DNA from: Deltaproteobacteria bacterium
GTDB lineage: Bacteria; UBA10199; JACPAL01
Length of the DNA stretch: 64,000 nt
Reading direction: 5' to 3'
NCBI GenBank assembly: GCA_016180845.1
Contig: JACPAK010000001.1
Coordinates: 609,707-673,706, forward strand
The position numbers and the translations under genes were made by a program. The notes beneath the pieces are model-generated. The model had not been told where the DNA came from. It saw only the letters and a program-made list of their open reading frames with translations, and made no database searches. This document shows positions 19,120 through 27,063 of the stretch, piece by piece (position 1 is the first letter of the stretch; the number at the start of each line of letters is the position of its first letter).

Positions 19120-20357
19120 GTGAAAAAAGAGAAAAAAAGGTCTCTTCACTTCAAGGTGTAAAGGGAAGGATTGAGGTAGCCCTCGAGGCGATTCGTCAGG
19201 GGCGGATGGTGATCCTTGTCGATGATGAAGATCGCGAGAATGAGGGGGATCTTGCGATGGCTGCGGAGAAGGTGACCCCTGAGGCGATCAATTTTATGGC
19301 CAGGCATGGGCGTGGTCTTATCTGTCTCTCTCTGATGCCGGGAAAATGTGAGCAACTGAGTCTCTCACCAATGGTGATGGACAACACCTCCCCTTTTGGC
19401 ACTGGATTTACCGTTTCGATCGATGCACGCGAGGGGGTAACGACAGGGATCTCTGCCGCTGACAGGGCCAAGACGATCCTCAAGGCGATTCGAGAAGAGA
19501 CCAAACCGTCTGATTTTTCCCGCCCGGGCCATGTCTTCCCCCTTCGCGCGAAAAAAGGTGGCGTGCTTGTCAGGAGTGGTCAGACGGAAGGGTCGGTCGA
19601 TCTGGCCCGACTCGCCGGTTGTCAACCGGCAGGTGTGATTTGCGAGATTATGAACGAGGATGGCTCGATGGCCCGAATGCCGGATCTGGAAAAATTTTCA
19701 AAGGAACATGGTCTGCTGATTGTTACGATCGCCGATCTTATCAGTTACCGGATGCAGCATGAGACCCTGATCCGGCAGGTCGAGGAGGCCGATCTTCCAA
19801 CAGAATACGGACATTTCCGCATGATCGCTTTTGAAAATGAGGTGGATGACTTGACGCATGTCGCCTTGGTCATGGGGGAGATTTCTTCCGACAAACCAAC
19901 CCTTGTTCGGGTGCACTCTCAATGCCTGACGGGGGACACCTTCGCCTCGAAACGGTGTGATTGTGGTCGGCAGATGCATGGCGCGCTTCAGATGATTGCG
20001 GCTGAGGGGAGAGGCGTTTTTCTCTATATCCGTCAGGAGGGAAGGGGGATTGGTCTTTTAAACAAGATCCGTGCCTATGCCCTCCAGGACAAGGGGTTGG
20101 ATACGGTCGAGGCGAATGAGAAACTGGGATTTAAACCGGATCTGCGTGACTATGGAATTGGCGCTCAGATTTTATCGGCACTTGGTTTGAAGAAGATGCG
20201 GCTCATGACCAACAACCCGCGGAAGATTGTTGGTCTGGAGGGGTTCAATCTGCAAGTGATCGAACGGATTCCGATCGAGATCGAACCGGAGAACGAGAAC
20301 ATCAAGTATCTTCGCACCAAGCGGGACAAGTTGGGGCATTTACTTAACAAGGTATAG
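19116..20357 (+). CDS. ribBA: bifunctional DHBP synthase / GTP cyclohydrolase II
   Basis: The 413-residue fusion has an N-terminal RibB domain (acidic metal loop [11 protein letters not shown] near residue 35) that makes dihydroxybutanone phosphate from ribulose 5-phosphate. Its C-terminal RibA domain has zinc cysteines in [18 protein letters not shown] and the motif RQEGRGIGL, and opens GTP. Together it supplies both precursors for the lumazine formed by RibH. It lies between ribE (4-base overlap) and ribH (7-base gap). Confidence 0.96.
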   Translation: MSEKREKKVSSLQGVKGRIEVALEAIRQGRMVILVDDEDRENEGDLAMAAEKVTPEAINFMARHGRGLICLSLMPGKCEQLSLSPMVMDNTSPFGTGFTVSIDAREGVTTGISAADRAKTILKAIREETKPSDFSRPGHVFPLRAKKGGVLVRSGQTEGSVDLARLAGCQPAGVICEIMNEDGSMARMPDLEKFSKEHGLLIVTIADLISYRMQHETLIRQVEEADLPTEYGHFRMIAFENEVDDLTHVALVMGEISSDKPTLVRVHSQCLTGDTFASKRCDCGRQMHGALQMIAAEGRGVFLYIRQEGRGIGLLNKIRAYALQDKGLDTVEANEKLGFKPDLRDYGIGAQILSALGLKKMRLMTNNPRKIVGLEGFNLQVIERIPIEIEPENENIKYLRTKRDKLGHLLNKV

Positions 20358-20364
20358 GTATCCT

Positions 20365-20841
20365 TTGGTTGCCTTTCGTGACAAAAAAAGACCACCCCTT
20401 TCTGCAAAGGGACTACGATTTGGGATTGTGCTGAGTCGCTACAATTCTTTGGTGACCGATGAACTCCTTGCTGGAGCGAGAAAAACTCTCTCGAAGTATG
20501 GGGCGAAGGAGGTGGATCTCCTGACAGTTCCAGGCGCCTTCGAAATTCCCTATGCCCTGAGAGGTCTTGCTCGAAAGAAAAAATATTCCGCGCTGATCGC
20601 CTTGGGGTGTGTGATTCGTGGTGAGACGCCTCATTTTGAGTATATTTCGGAAGGGATGACCTCTGGCGTGATGAGTGTCATATTGGAAGAGGAGATTCCA
20701 ATTGCCTTTGGTGTCCTGACGACCGATAATTTAAGACAGGCATTGGAACGTGCTGGAGGGAAAGTCGGTAACAAGGGAGAAGAGGCGGCTTTAGTCGCGA
20801 TTGAGATGGCTTCATTAAAGAAAAAGAAATGGAGAGTTTAA
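20365..20841 (+). CDS. ribH: 6,7-dimethyl-8-ribityllumazine synthase
   Basis: The 158-residue protein carries the lumazine synthase motifs VPGAFEIPYAL, GCVIRGETPHFEYI and GVLTTDNLRQALERAG. It condenses the RibBA and RibD products into the lumazine used by RibE, usually in icosahedral assemblies. No ATG gives a full N-terminus; the best start is TTG at 20365, with weak ribosome-site similarity upstream. nusB begins one base after its stop. Confidence 0.95.
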   Translation: MVAFRDKKRPPLSAKGLRFGIVLSRYNSLVTDELLAGARKTLSKYGAKEVDLLTVPGAFEIPYALRGLARKKKYSALIALGCVIRGETPHFEYISEGMTSGVMSVILEEEIPIAFGVLTTDNLRQALERAGGKVGNKGEEAALVAIEMASLKKKKWRV

Positions 20842-20842
20842 T

Positions 20843-21259
20843 ATGGGACAGAGACGCAAGGCGAGGGAACTCGCCCTTCAGCTTCTTTATCAGATGGAGA
20901 TGCAGGATGTCGGACCAAAAGTGGTGATCGATCGCTTCGCAGAATCCGAGGAATATCCTGAAGAGGCCAAGAAATTTTCTTATGAGCTTGTCGAAGGGAC
21001 CTACCGGAACCGTCGGGAGATCGATGAATTGATTGAGAAACATTCCTCCCACTGGAAGATCGCACGGATGTCGGCTGTCGATCGTAATATTTTACGTTTG
21101 GGGGTCTACGAGCTCTCTTACCTCAATGATGTGCCGACCTCTGTGGCGATTGATGAGGCGATTGAAATTGCCAAGAGGTTTGGGACAGAGAATTCCGGCG
21201 CTTTTATTAATGGAATTCTTGATAATATCGCGAAAGATGTGAGAAAGGATCCTCGATGA
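20843..21259 (+). CDS. nusB: transcription antitermination factor NusB
   Basis: The 138-residue all-helical protein has the NusB signature segments MGQRRKARELALQLLYQME, RNILRLGVYEL and GAFINGILDNIAK. NusB binds boxA RNA with NusE and supports rRNA antitermination. The ribH-nusB order is conserved across many bacteria. Its stop overlaps the start of the next gene by four bases. Confidence 0.96.
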   Translation: MGQRRKARELALQLLYQMEMQDVGPKVVIDRFAESEEYPEEAKKFSYELVEGTYRNRREIDELIEKHSSHWKIARMSAVDRNILRLGVYELSYLNDVPTSVAIDEAIEIAKRFGTENSGAFINGILDNIAKDVRKDPR

Positions 21260-21780
21260 TTCAATTGGTACTTTCTTCGGCTCCTCTTGATGAAGTCCCT
21301 GGCCGCGTGGCGTTAGCGACTTTTTTTGAGGACTCGCGACCGTTGCGGGGCTCTACCGGGCTTATTGACTGGCGACTGAACGGCCGGCTCTCGGAGCTGA
21401 TTCTTCAGGGTCGGCTCTCGGGGGGGTTTGCGGAATCGATGATCATGCCGGCGGCCGGGAGATTGGCTACTGATGAGATCCTCCTTTTTGGTTTGGGGCC
21501 GATCACGGAACTTTCTGAGGATCGCTTGGAGACTGGTTTTTCACGCCTGATCGATAAGCTCTATCGTCTTCGTTCCCCTGTTGTGGTGGTCTCTTTGGGA
21601 GATCTCGCGCGTGATTTTATGGAATGGCGATCGATTCTTCGAAGCTTCATGAATCAGGTCAATCAGAAGCTCGAAAGGGAAGACCTTCAGATCGTCTGTG
21701 CCGAGAATGCGAAGTGGATTCAGGAGGCGAGGCGGAGGAACATGGATTTCGGAATCAACGTCGAGCTTTCCTATGCCTAA
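21256..21780 (+). CDS. stand-alone M17 leucyl-aminopeptidase N-terminal-like domain protein
   Basis: The 174-residue protein resembles the macro-like N-terminal domain of M17 leucine aminopeptidases (segments EILLFGLGP and VVVVSLGDL). It lacks the metallopeptidase catalytic domain. It is coupled to nusB by a 4-base overlap, and its end overlaps mrp by eight bases, so it is produced with them. A regulatory or nucleotide-binding role is possible but not shown. Confidence 0.65.
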   Translation: MIQLVLSSAPLDEVPGRVALATFFEDSRPLRGSTGLIDWRLNGRLSELILQGRLSGGFAESMIMPAAGRLATDEILLFGLGPITELSEDRLETGFSRLIDKLYRLRSPVVVVSLGDLARDFMEWRSILRSFMNQVNQKLEREDLQIVCAENAKWIQEARRRNMDFGINVELSYA

Positions 21781-22570
21781 TCGACTTCCAGGAGTTAAAT
21801 CGGTCATCGCCATCGGGAGTGGTAAGGGGGGGGTTGGCAAGTCAACCGTCGCGGCGAATTTATCCCTCGCCTTGATGCGGGAAAAATCGAAGGTCGGTCT
21901 CCTCGATGCCGATATCTACGGCCCTTCGATCCCGATTATGTTTGGAATTCCGGAAGGGGAAAGGCCGACCGTTGCTTCCGGAAACCGAATCATCCCCCTG
22001 AAGCGATACGATATGCCGCTGATGTCGATGGGGTTTCTGATGGGCTCGAAGGATGCGGTGATCTGGCGTGGTCCGATGCTGGCCAAGATGTTGCAGCAGT
22101 TTCTGGAACAGGTCGATTGGGGGGAGCTCGATTATCTGATCGTCGATCTCCCGCCGGGGACCGGGGATGTGCAGCTTTCGCTCTCGCAGATGATTCCAAT
22201 GACCGGTGCCGTCGTCGTGACGACGCCACAAGATGTCGCACTCGCGGATGTGCGACGCGCGATCAAGATGTTCGAGATGACGAAGGTTCCGATCTTGGGT
22301 GTCATTGAAAATATGAGTACCTTCGAATGTCCTCATTGTAAAAAAGAGTCGCGGATTTTCGGTGGCAAGGAGGATCGATACAAAGATTGGGGGTTCCCCC
22401 TCTTGGGTTCGATCCCGATTGAGGTTGAGACGCGCGTTGCCGGTGATGAGGGGAGTCCGATTGTTGTGAAGGAGCCGAAGTCAAAACAGGCGGACTGTTT
22501 TCGTGAAATCGCGAGGAAGATTAAGGAGTTTCAGGGGAGGCAAGAGGAACTGAAACTCCCGTCACTTTAG
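21773..22570 (+). CDS. mrp: Mrp/ApbC-family P-loop ATPase, iron-sulfur carrier
   Basis: The 265-residue protein has the deviant Walker A GSGKGGVGKST (residues 15-25), DADIYGPSIP, the Walker B region LIVDLPPGTGD and a CPHC pair for a bridging Fe-S cluster. Mrp proteins carry Fe-S clusters to apo-enzymes. The N-terminal MIP18-like domain found in many homologs is absent, as is common in short forms. Start 21773 lies within the previous gene. The last 11 codons (GRQEELKLP and three more) are duplicated at 23252-23287 beyond the next two genes. Confidence 0.93.
   Translation: MPNRLPGVKSVIAIGSGKGGVGKSTVAANLSLALMREKSKVGLLDADIYGPSIPIMFGIPEGERPTVASGNRIIPLKRYDMPLMSMGFLMGSKDAVIWRGPMLAKMLQQFLEQVDWGELDYLIVDLPPGTGDVQLSLSQMIPMTGAVVVTTPQDVALADVRRAIKMFEMTKVPILGVIENMSTFECPHCKKESRIFGGKEDRYKDWGFPLLGSIPIEVETRVAGDEGSPIVVKEPKSKQADCFREIARKIKEFQGRQEELKLPSL
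22535..22561 (+). repeat. 27-base direct repeat, copy in the mrp 3' end
   Basis: The 27 bases beginning GGGAGGCAAGAGG are identical to 23252-23278. In this copy they encode the last residues of Mrp before SL and the stop codon. Confidence 0.85.
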
Positions 22571-22585
22571 TACCAGTCATTTTTT

Positions 22586-23101
22586 ATGGAGCAAGTTCTT
22601 ACAGTTCTCAACAATCTGGAATTGGAGGGGGTTATTGAGCGTTACGCCTTGGCAGGTGCCACTGCCCTCCTGTTTTATGCTGAGCCTGCGTTAACCTATG
22701 ATCTCGATGTCTTTATTTTCCTACCCGAAACGACGAAAAAGAAAAGGGTCATCGTTGATATGGGACCTCTTTACATCGCCTTGCGGCGCAAGGGTTATAC
22801 GCCAAACAAGGAACAGGTCATCATTAAAGGCATTCCCGTTCAGTTTATTCCGTCCTATAATCCTTTGGTGGATGAGGCGGTCAGGGAAGCGGTAGAAAAA
22901 AAGTATCAAGGGGTTCAGACAAGAGTCGCGCGTTTGGAGCACCTCTTGGCGATCATGATCGATACCGATCGGTCAAAAGACAGGGAGAGGATCAGAAAAC
23001 TGTGGGAAGAGGTCAAGCTTGATAGACATCGGTTGCGGGAGATCTTGACTCGACACAAACTGATCAAGAAATGGGAGTGGACAATTGGGAAAATTAAATA
23101 G
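22586..23101 (+). CDS. nucleotidyltransferase-fold protein, AbiEii-like
   Basis: The 171-residue protein has the minimal nucleotidyltransferase pattern seen in AbiEii/MNT-type proteins: AGATALLFY, then YDLDVFI with the paired acids, and a helical C-terminus. Such proteins often act as toxins or antitoxins in two-gene modules. Here it overlaps the following 61-residue gene by 17 bases. The pair lies between two copies of a 27-base repeat taken from the mrp 3' end, which suggests an inserted cassette. No ribosome site is obvious. The target is unknown. Confidence 0.6.
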   Translation: MEQVLTVLNNLELEGVIERYALAGATALLFYAEPALTYDLDVFIFLPETTKKKRVIVDMGPLYIALRRKGYTPNKEQVIIKGIPVQFIPSYNPLVDEAVREAVEKKYQGVQTRVARLEHLLAIMIDTDRSKDRERIRKLWEEVKLDRHRLREILTRHKLIKKWEWTIGKIK

Positions 23102-23270
23102 ACAGATCAAGAGAATCTTTCAGTTAAAGCAGCAGAGACGGAGGGTGTTGGCGCGTCTTCCTGTTGAGGAAAAATTCAGGATCCTGCTCCAGCTGCAGAA
23201 GATCGCTAGCCCGATCCTACTGTCTCGCGGTTTAAAGAGAGTGCCGTGGCAGGGAGGCAAGAGGAACTGA
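23085..23270 (+). CDS. small basic partner protein of the nucleotidyltransferase
   Basis: The 61-residue, Arg/Lys/Gln-rich helical protein (KRIFQLKQQRRRVLARLP) starts at TTG 23085 inside the preceding gene, and its stop codon lies inside the second copy of the 27-base repeat. I do not recognise the family. Its position and size fit a partner of the AbiEii-like protein. Confidence 0.5.
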   Translation: MGKLNRQIKRIFQLKQQRRRVLARLPVEEKFRILLQLQKIASPILLSRGLKRVPWQGGKRN

Positions 23271-23278
23271 AACTCCCG
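23252..23278 (+). repeat. 27-base direct repeat, distal copy
   Basis: Identical to 22535-22561. In the mrp frame this copy continues to a stop as GRQEELKLPAV, so it duplicates the whole gene terminus (23252-23287), not only the shared 27 bases. Confidence 0.85.
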
Positions 23279-23299
23279 GCGGTTTAATATCTAAAAAAT

Positions 23300-24148
23300 T
23301 CATTCCGGCCGATCACAGTATAAGACGGCGTTTTCTGTCACCTGGTTTTTCATTTCTGTTGCGTACTGGTAAGAAGTGCCGAGCCTGTCAAACGCCTCCT
23401 GAAGTTCGCATCCTAATTGGGGCAGGGCGGCCCAAGGCTGCCCATTGTTTTCACTCGCCCTATAGTATTTGAAGGGGAGAAGCTGGCTCAAGAACTCGAC
23501 ATCACCTGGATCTTTTGAGAAGAAGAGGCTCAAGCCTTCGACATGTGACATCAGGTTCTTTACGAGTCCGTCATCCCTGTGAATTACACTTTGCGTTGCA
23601 GCAGCCAAGTTAACACGTCGAAACAGTTCACGTTCGAAGGTATCTCGGGCAGAGTTAGGTAATGCGTCCAAGTATCCAAAACCTCTGGCTTGCTGCAGGA
23701 TTGGGACAGCCAGATCCCAAAGTTCCTGATCCACAAACATGTTAGGGGCCCAACGGGTCACCCAGGGAAATGTCATTTGATGAGGTGTGAATTTCTCCTC
23801 ATCAGCGATCTCCATTTTGCCTTTGAGTTTCTCAGCCTCATCCGGTGAGACGAAATCATCCTTATAGGCTGCTCGGAGATCCTCAAATAAGGCAAAAGAT
23901 TTCGGGTATTTGCTAACCAGCGCGGTGAATTCCCTCTGCGTCAGGCGATCCCCATCCAGATAGGCACTCATGAAGCAGTAATAGGGGGTATCACCGATCA
24001 GTTGGACGGGAGGTTCAGGAGGAGATGGCGGTAGTTCCGGGGGGTAAAGCATCGCAGTACTCTTTCTCCACTCCCGCGCAAGTACGGCTGCTACAACAAT
24101 GGCAGCAGAAACCACGACCCCAGCAGTGATGATATTTCGAGCATTCAT
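23300..24148 (-). CDS. hypothetical inner-membrane anchored protein
   Basis: The 282-residue protein has one N-terminal transmembrane segment (about residues 6-24, ITAGVVVSAAIVVAAVL), a proline-rich linker (ELPPSPPEPP), and a helical, acidic domain probably in the periplasm. No family is recognised. Start 24148 is chosen for the ribosome site AAGGAGAG a few bases upstream, although the frame is open further. It is divergent from the antitoxin gene at 24265. Confidence 0.6.
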   Translation of the reverse strand: MNARNIITAGVVVSAAIVVAAVLAREWRKSTAMLYPPELPPSPPEPPVQLIGDTPYYCFMSAYLDGDRLTQREFTALVSKYPKSFALFEDLRAAYKDDFVSPDEAEKLKGKMEIADEEKFTPHQMTFPWVTRWAPNMFVDQELWDLAVPILQQARGFGYLDALPNSARDTFERELFRRVNLAAATQSVIHRDDGLVKNLMSHVEGLSLFFSKDPGDVEFLSQLLPFKYYRASENNGQPWAALPQLGCELQEAFDRLGTSYQYATEMKNQVTENAVLYCDRPE

Positions 24149-24229
24149 AAGTCTCTCCTTAAAAGAGTTTGAAAAACTGAACAGCACAGTTGTCGGTGCG
24201 GCTGGATTTAAGTTGCGCATTTTTTTTAA

Positions 24230-24258
24230 TTGAACCCATAGAGAAAGTCAGGCATGAT
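24230..24258 (+). promoter_or_regulatory. predicted promoter of the antitoxin-mazF pair
   Basis: TTGAAC (24230-24235), 17 bases and CATGAT (24253-24258) end 6 bases before the ATG at 24265, which has no Shine-Dalgarno site. Confidence 0.55.
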
Positions 24259-24264
24259 AAAAGC

Positions 24265-24522
24265 ATGAAACATCATGCTCAAAAATCCTCTTTTACTCTC
24301 CCCGCCTCTGAGATCCCCCTTGTCACGAAGCTTCGAGAGGAGTTGGGGCTCAAGTCGAATACGGAGGTCATTCGAAGGGCCCTCAATGAGCTTAAGGAGA
24401 AGATTAATCGAGATCTCCTTCGCCGCAGGATTCGGGAGGCCTCTCTTTTGGTCCGCTCGTCGACTCAAAAGGAAATAAAGGAACTGGATCACTTGAGTGG
24501 TGAAGGGCTCGATGAAGATTAA
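24265..24522 (+). CDS. antitoxin of a MazF-type pair, ribbon-helix-helix-like
   Basis: The 85-residue protein has a short strand (SSFTLPASEIPL) followed by helix-turn-helix-like residues (GLKSNTEVIRRALNELKE), the pattern of CopG/Arc ribbon-helix-helix repressors. An acidic tail, EGLDED, ends it. The MazF gene starts within its last codons (11-base overlap). It should neutralise the toxin and repress the shared promoter. Confidence 0.75.
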   Translation: MKHHAQKSSFTLPASEIPLVTKLREELGLKSNTEVIRRALNELKEKINRDLLRRRIREASLLVRSSTQKEIKELDHLSGEGLDED

Positions 24523-24853
24523 GAGGGGATTTCTTTATCTCGCCGATTTGAATCCGCGGTTCGGAACGGAACCGGGGAAATCCCGACCGGTCATCGTGAT
24601 ACAGACAGATCTTCTCAATGGGGTCGATCACCCTTCTACATGGATCCTGCCTTGCACGACTCATCTCACGGAGGAGAATTTGCTTCGCGTTCGGTTGCCT
24701 CAAGGATGTGCCGGGAATGAAAAGGAATGCGATGTGATGGTCGACCAATCTCGATCGATCGATAATAAAAGGTTCCAGCAGCAGTTAAAGCGCCTTCCAG
24801 ACATTCTTTTTGAAGAAATAATTGAGAAGCTCAAACAGGTGGGTGAGTTGTAA
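24512..24853 (+). CDS. mazF: MazF/PemK-family endoribonuclease toxin
   Basis: The 113-residue protein starts MKIKRGFLYLADLNP and has the MazF beta-barrel hallmarks GKSRPVIVIQTD, the WILPCTT strand and ECDVMVDQSRSID. MazF toxins cleave mRNA at short sequences. Start 24512 fits the family N-terminus. The radical SAM gene converges on it with only 6 bases between stops. Confidence 0.92.
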   Translation: MKIKRGFLYLADLNPRFGTEPGKSRPVIVIQTDLLNGVDHPSTWILPCTTHLTEENLLRVRLPQGCAGNEKECDVMVDQSRSIDNKRFQQQLKRLPDILFEEIIEKLKQVGEL

Positions 24854-24859
24854 TAAGAT

Positions 24860-25930
24860 TTAATCCCATCTCCCTGGAATTTTGAGATTACACTTTGGGC
24901 ACAATCCACCCTTTTTCAGGTGATACGAGATGACCTCAAATCCGAAACGTTCTATCAAGAGTGTGTTGCACGACGGACAATAGGTGTTCTCACGCGTCCC
25001 AACCTCGCCTGGCCGATTGCCGGGATAGACAAACTTTAATCCTTCCTCCTTTCCGATCTCGTAGGCCCGGGTCAGGAGATCGATCGATGTATTGTCGTGG
25101 TCCTTCATCTTATAGTCTTTGTGAAAGGCGGTTACATGCCATGGGATCTCTTTTGAAATTCCAGACAAAAATTTCGCGATCCCCCGGAGTTCCTCTTCGG
25201 AATCATTAAAGCCAGGAACGATCAGCGTCACGATCTCGAGCCAGAAGCCCATTTGATGGAGTCGACCTATCGTATCGAGTACCACCGAAAGGACGCCGCC
25301 GAGTTCGCGGTAGTGCTTATCCTGGAACCCCTTGAGATCCACTTTATAGAGATCGACCCACGGTTTGATGTATTCCAAGACCTCCGGCGTGCCGTTTCCA
25401 TTCGAGACATACGAGGTGATCAGTCCCTCTTTTTTGGCGACCTTAAAGATCTCCACTGCCCACTCACTCGTGATGAGAGGCTCGTTGTAGGTACTCGTGA
25501 CAATCCGTGCCCCGGCCTCTTTTGAAAATTTCACGAAAGCAGTCGGGGTAATCGCGCGTGGTTCGGCGGTTGACTTCGGATCTCGGAGTGATTGGCTCGT
25601 GAACCAATTTTGACAATACCCGCAGTGGTAATCACACCCGAGCATCCCAAAGCTCATCGCGAGCGAGCCGGGGTAGGCGTGGAAGAACGGTTTCTTCTCG
25701 ACCGGATCGAGCTGGAGCGCGCCGACATACCCGTGTGGGACATAAAGTGTCCCTCCCTCGTTGTATCGAACGAGACAGATCCCGCATTTTCCTTCGGGGA
25801 TCACGCAACGATGCCCGCAGGAAAAACAGCGGAGTTTTCCTCCCTCCAGTTTTTCGTAGAGTTCCCCCTCTTTTGTGTACTTTTGAAGTACGCGAGCGAG
25901 CGGTTGAAGTTCAGGTGCTGGGAGGGCCAT
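24860..25930 (-). CDS. AmmeMemoRadiSam-system radical SAM enzyme
   Basis: The 356-residue protein has the radical SAM cluster motif CDYHCGYC (Cys99, 103, 106), an extra N-terminal cysteine set (CFSCGHRCVIPEGKCGIC) and a C-terminal zinc-ribbon-like region (CPSC, CPKC). This matches the PflA-related enzyme of the AmmeMemoRadiSam group. The usual partners (AMMECR1 and Memo family) are not in the window. The ATG at 25930 is preceded by TAGACA-17-TATCAT ending 6 bases upstream, indicating a leaderless transcript. Confidence 0.9.
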   Translation of the reverse strand: MALPAPELQPLARVLQKYTKEGELYEKLEGGKLRCFSCGHRCVIPEGKCGICLVRYNEGGTLYVPHGYVGALQLDPVEKKPFFHAYPGSLAMSFGMLGCDYHCGYCQNWFTSQSLRDPKSTAEPRAITPTAFVKFSKEAGARIVTSTYNEPLITSEWAVEIFKVAKKEGLITSYVSNGNGTPEVLEYIKPWVDLYKVDLKGFQDKHYRELGGVLSVVLDTIGRLHQMGFWLEIVTLIVPGFNDSEEELRGIAKFLSGISKEIPWHVTAFHKDYKMKDHDNTSIDLLTRAYEIGKEEGLKFVYPGNRPGEVGTRENTYCPSCNTLLIERFGFEVISYHLKKGGLCPKCNLKIPGRWD

Positions 25931-25936
25931 GGGGTA

Positions 25937-25965
25937 ATGATAGAACTGTGGCGGAGTGATGTCTA
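25937..25965 (-). promoter_or_regulatory. predicted promoter of the radical SAM gene
   Basis: On the minus strand TAGACA (25965-25960), 17 bases, TATCAT (25942-25937), 6 bases, then ATG at 25930. The -35 box overlaps the stop codon of the deaminase fusion gene. Confidence 0.55.
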
Positions 25966-26955
25966 GAATCGCCTCGTCTTCACCTTCGCCTCCCTCAGGA
26001 GGGCGGTGGCGATATCGGCAAGAGGGTAGTGGGCGTTGTAGACCACCTCGGCGATGCCGGAGTTGATGATCATCTTGGTACAGATCAGACAGGGAGAAAA
26101 GGTCGTGTAGAGGGTCGCGCCTTTGATATTGACCCCATGGTAGGCCGATTGCGTGATCGCGTTCTCCTCGGCATGCGAGCAGTAACATTCCTCGAGATTT
26201 TTTCCCGAAGGACCGAAGGTATTGCAGCGAGGGCAGCCTCCCTCGTTACAATTCCTCACACCACGCGGGGTCCCATTATAGCCGGTCGAGATAATTCTCC
26301 TGTCTTTGACGACCACCGCAGCGACATGTCGTTTGATACAGTTGCTTCGGAGGGAAACCATCCGGGCGATGTCGATGAAGTAGGTATCCCAGTCAGGCCT
26401 TAGTTTTTTTTTTGATAATTTAAGGAGGGTCTTTCGGATCTTCTCGTGGAGTTGCTCGAGCGTGCCGTTGTTCTCGAGTTTGATGTCAGCCAACTTTTCA
26501 GTAGCAATCAATTGTTGGGATGCAGGGTTCTTGCTTTTGAATTCCCTTTCCTCTGTCTCCACAAATTGTTGAAATGTCTTGGGATCGTTTTCACGTCCCC
26601 GCATCTTGATTCGTTCAAAACGGATCTTTCGATCGGCGCGTACATTGATGAGAAAAAAATTCTTCTGCCGTCGGAGAACCTTGACCTCTTCGGGATTTCG
26701 GATCGAATCGATCACATAGTTTCGGTCGGGTTCGAGTTTTTGAAGTGTCATTTCGGCGAGGGCACCACTCCCATGTTTTTCTCTAAGACGGGTTCCTTCA
26801 GCGATCAGTTTCTCTCGTGTGATCTTCTGCCGCTTTTTCTGGAGTGATTCCCGAATCATGTCGGAGAGGGAGTGGTACTCGAGGCCGCAGATCTTCAGGA
26901 AGTTGGCGACTTCTCCTTTTCCCGATCCATTTTTCCCGGTGAGACCGATGAGCAC
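25963..26955 (-). CDS. P-loop nucleotide kinase / dCMP deaminase fusion
   Basis: The 330-residue protein joins an N-terminal P-loop domain (Walker A GKNGSGKG, residues 7-14; dephospho-CoA/adenylate-kinase-like to about 180) to a C-terminal zinc deoxycytidylate deaminase (HAEEN from H261, PCLIC with C289 and C292, extra cysteines at 236-244). The deaminase half should convert dCMP to dUMP. The start is taken as GTG 26955, which opens the kinase fold as VLIGLTGKNGSGKG; no ribosome site decides it. The same domain pair occurs in the antiphage deaminases AvcD/DcdV, but housekeeping versions also exist. Confidence 0.85.
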   Translation of the reverse strand: MLIGLTGKNGSGKGEVANFLKICGLEYHSLSDMIRESLQKKRQKITREKLIAEGTRLREKHGSGALAEMTLQKLEPDRNYVIDSIRNPEEVKVLRRQKNFFLINVRADRKIRFERIKMRGRENDPKTFQQFVETEEREFKSKNPASQQLIATEKLADIKLENNGTLEQLHEKIRKTLLKLSKKKLRPDWDTYFIDIARMVSLRSNCIKRHVAAVVVKDRRIISTGYNGTPRGVRNCNEGGCPRCNTFGPSGKNLEECYCSHAEENAITQSAYHGVNIKGATLYTTFSPCLICTKMIINSGIAEVVYNAHYPLADIATALLREAKVKTRRF

Positions 26956-27063
26956 GTCCGATTTGATGCATCGGTTTTGGTGATTCTGCAAGTTTAATCT
27001 GAACTCGAAAATGCCGTTGCTTGTTTTCTGCAAATATGGTTTCGGTCGACAGGGGGGATTTCG

